Of a stretch of DNA of 19,881 nt, positions 19,550-19,881 are shown piece by piece. Source of the stretch: Coriolopsis trogii. Lineage: Eukaryota > Basidiomycota > Agaricomycetes > Polyporales > Polyporaceae. Under the pieces are notes generated by a model that was not told where the DNA came from, did no database searches, and saw only the letters and a program-made list of their open reading frames with translations. A program made the position numbers and the translations under genes. Location: NCBI GenBank assembly GCA_020543525.1, contig JAHYIO010000032.1, positions 1-19,881 of the forward strand, in the 5' to 3' direction. How positions within the stretch are numbered: position 1 is the first letter of the stretch; each line of letters begins with the position of its first letter.

Positions 19550-19785
19550 GGTAGTGTTTGTGGTGTATTGAATTAGTTGTGTGTTGGTTGATTGTTTTGG
19601 GTTATGAAGTGCGTATGTGAACTTAGGGGGAAGTAGGGTTGATTATGTGTTGTAAGAAGGGATAATTGGATGTTTTGGGTGTAGGGTTGAAGCTATTGGG
19701 TGTAGAAGTGGTGTGGAGAGGGGTTAGGGTTTAGAAATATTTTAAAAGATTTTAAAAGTGTTGAACAAGCTACAAGGAATGTTTA
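19550..19785. other. G/T-rich, C-poor telomere-proximal stretch
   Basis: The plus strand is very rich in G and T and has few C residues. It includes degenerate telomere-like pieces (GGGTTAGGGTTTAG near 19,720) and a TTTTAAAAG direct repeat near 19,740. No coding frame is supported. The strand bias matches that of the adjoining TTAGGG tract. Confidence 0.6.
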
Positions 19786-19881
19786 GTAGGGTTAGGGTTA
19801 GGGTTAGGGTTAGGGTTAGGGTTAGGGTTAGGGTTAGGGTTAGGGTTAGGGTTAGGGTTAGGGTTAGGGTTAGGGTTAGGG
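19786..19881 (+). repeat. Telomere repeat tract (TTAGGG)n
   Basis: Sixteen uninterrupted TAGGGT/TTAGGG units (96 nt) run to the last base, with the G-rich strand 5'->3' outward. This is the arrangement of a right chromosome end, and no sequence follows it. Agaricomycetes and most filamentous fungi use this unit. Confidence 0.97.

Overview
The window is the right-hand end of a chromosome from a filamentous basidiomycete, most likely an Agaricomycete (possibly Polyporales). The evidence is a terminal run of sixteen TTAGGG units with the G-rich strand running 5'->3' to the last base, GC-rich genes cut by many short GT-AG introns of about 50-100 nt, and gene families typical of wood- or litter-decay fungi. 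No tRNA, rRNA, CRISPR array or intact transposon was recognised.

Gene-bearing part (1-16,374). Two tandem genes for secreted BBE-like (AA7-type) FAD oxidases lie at 1-1,536 (5' end outside the window, with a probable one-base frameshift near 800) and 2,048-4,107 (complete, 8 exons, 530 aa). A YqjM-type old yellow enzyme follows at 5,177-6,693; it also needs a one-base correction, near 5,571. On the minus strand is a 12-exon Xaa-Pro aminopeptidase P with all five metal ligands and a long disordered N-terminal extension (7,712-10,963). Upstream of it on the same strand is an unresolved gene or gene relic (about 11,131-12,001). Back on the plus strand are a 9-exon SAM-dependent O-methyltransferase (12,849-14,898) and a PF13350-type tyrosine phosphatase (15,240-16,374). 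Two flavin oxidases, an ene-reductase and an O-methyltransferase this close to a telomere could be the edge of a metabolic cluster, but no backbone synthase is visible.

Subtelomere (about 16,825-19,785). GC content and CpG frequency drop. A segment of about 0.93 kb is present twice (16,825-17,754 and 18,120-19,063). It consists of 176-177 bp tandem monomers marked by GTGACAAGGGG, followed by a non-tandem block with four GTCACATGAC-type sites. Differences between the copies are largely C/T or G/A changes at CpG sites. A stop-riddled reading frame with Cys/His clusters (18,653-19,549) resembles the C-terminal tail of telomere-linked RecQ-like helicases. A G/T-rich, C-poor stretch of about 235 bp then leads into the telomere repeats.

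Exon borders were placed by hand from splice sites, reading phase, family motifs and, for the oxidases, comparison of the two paralogues. Exon arithmetic closes in frame for the second oxidase, the aminopeptidase and the methyltransferase. It misses by exactly one base in the first oxidase and the old yellow enzyme, and by one base in the phosphatase under its best donor site.
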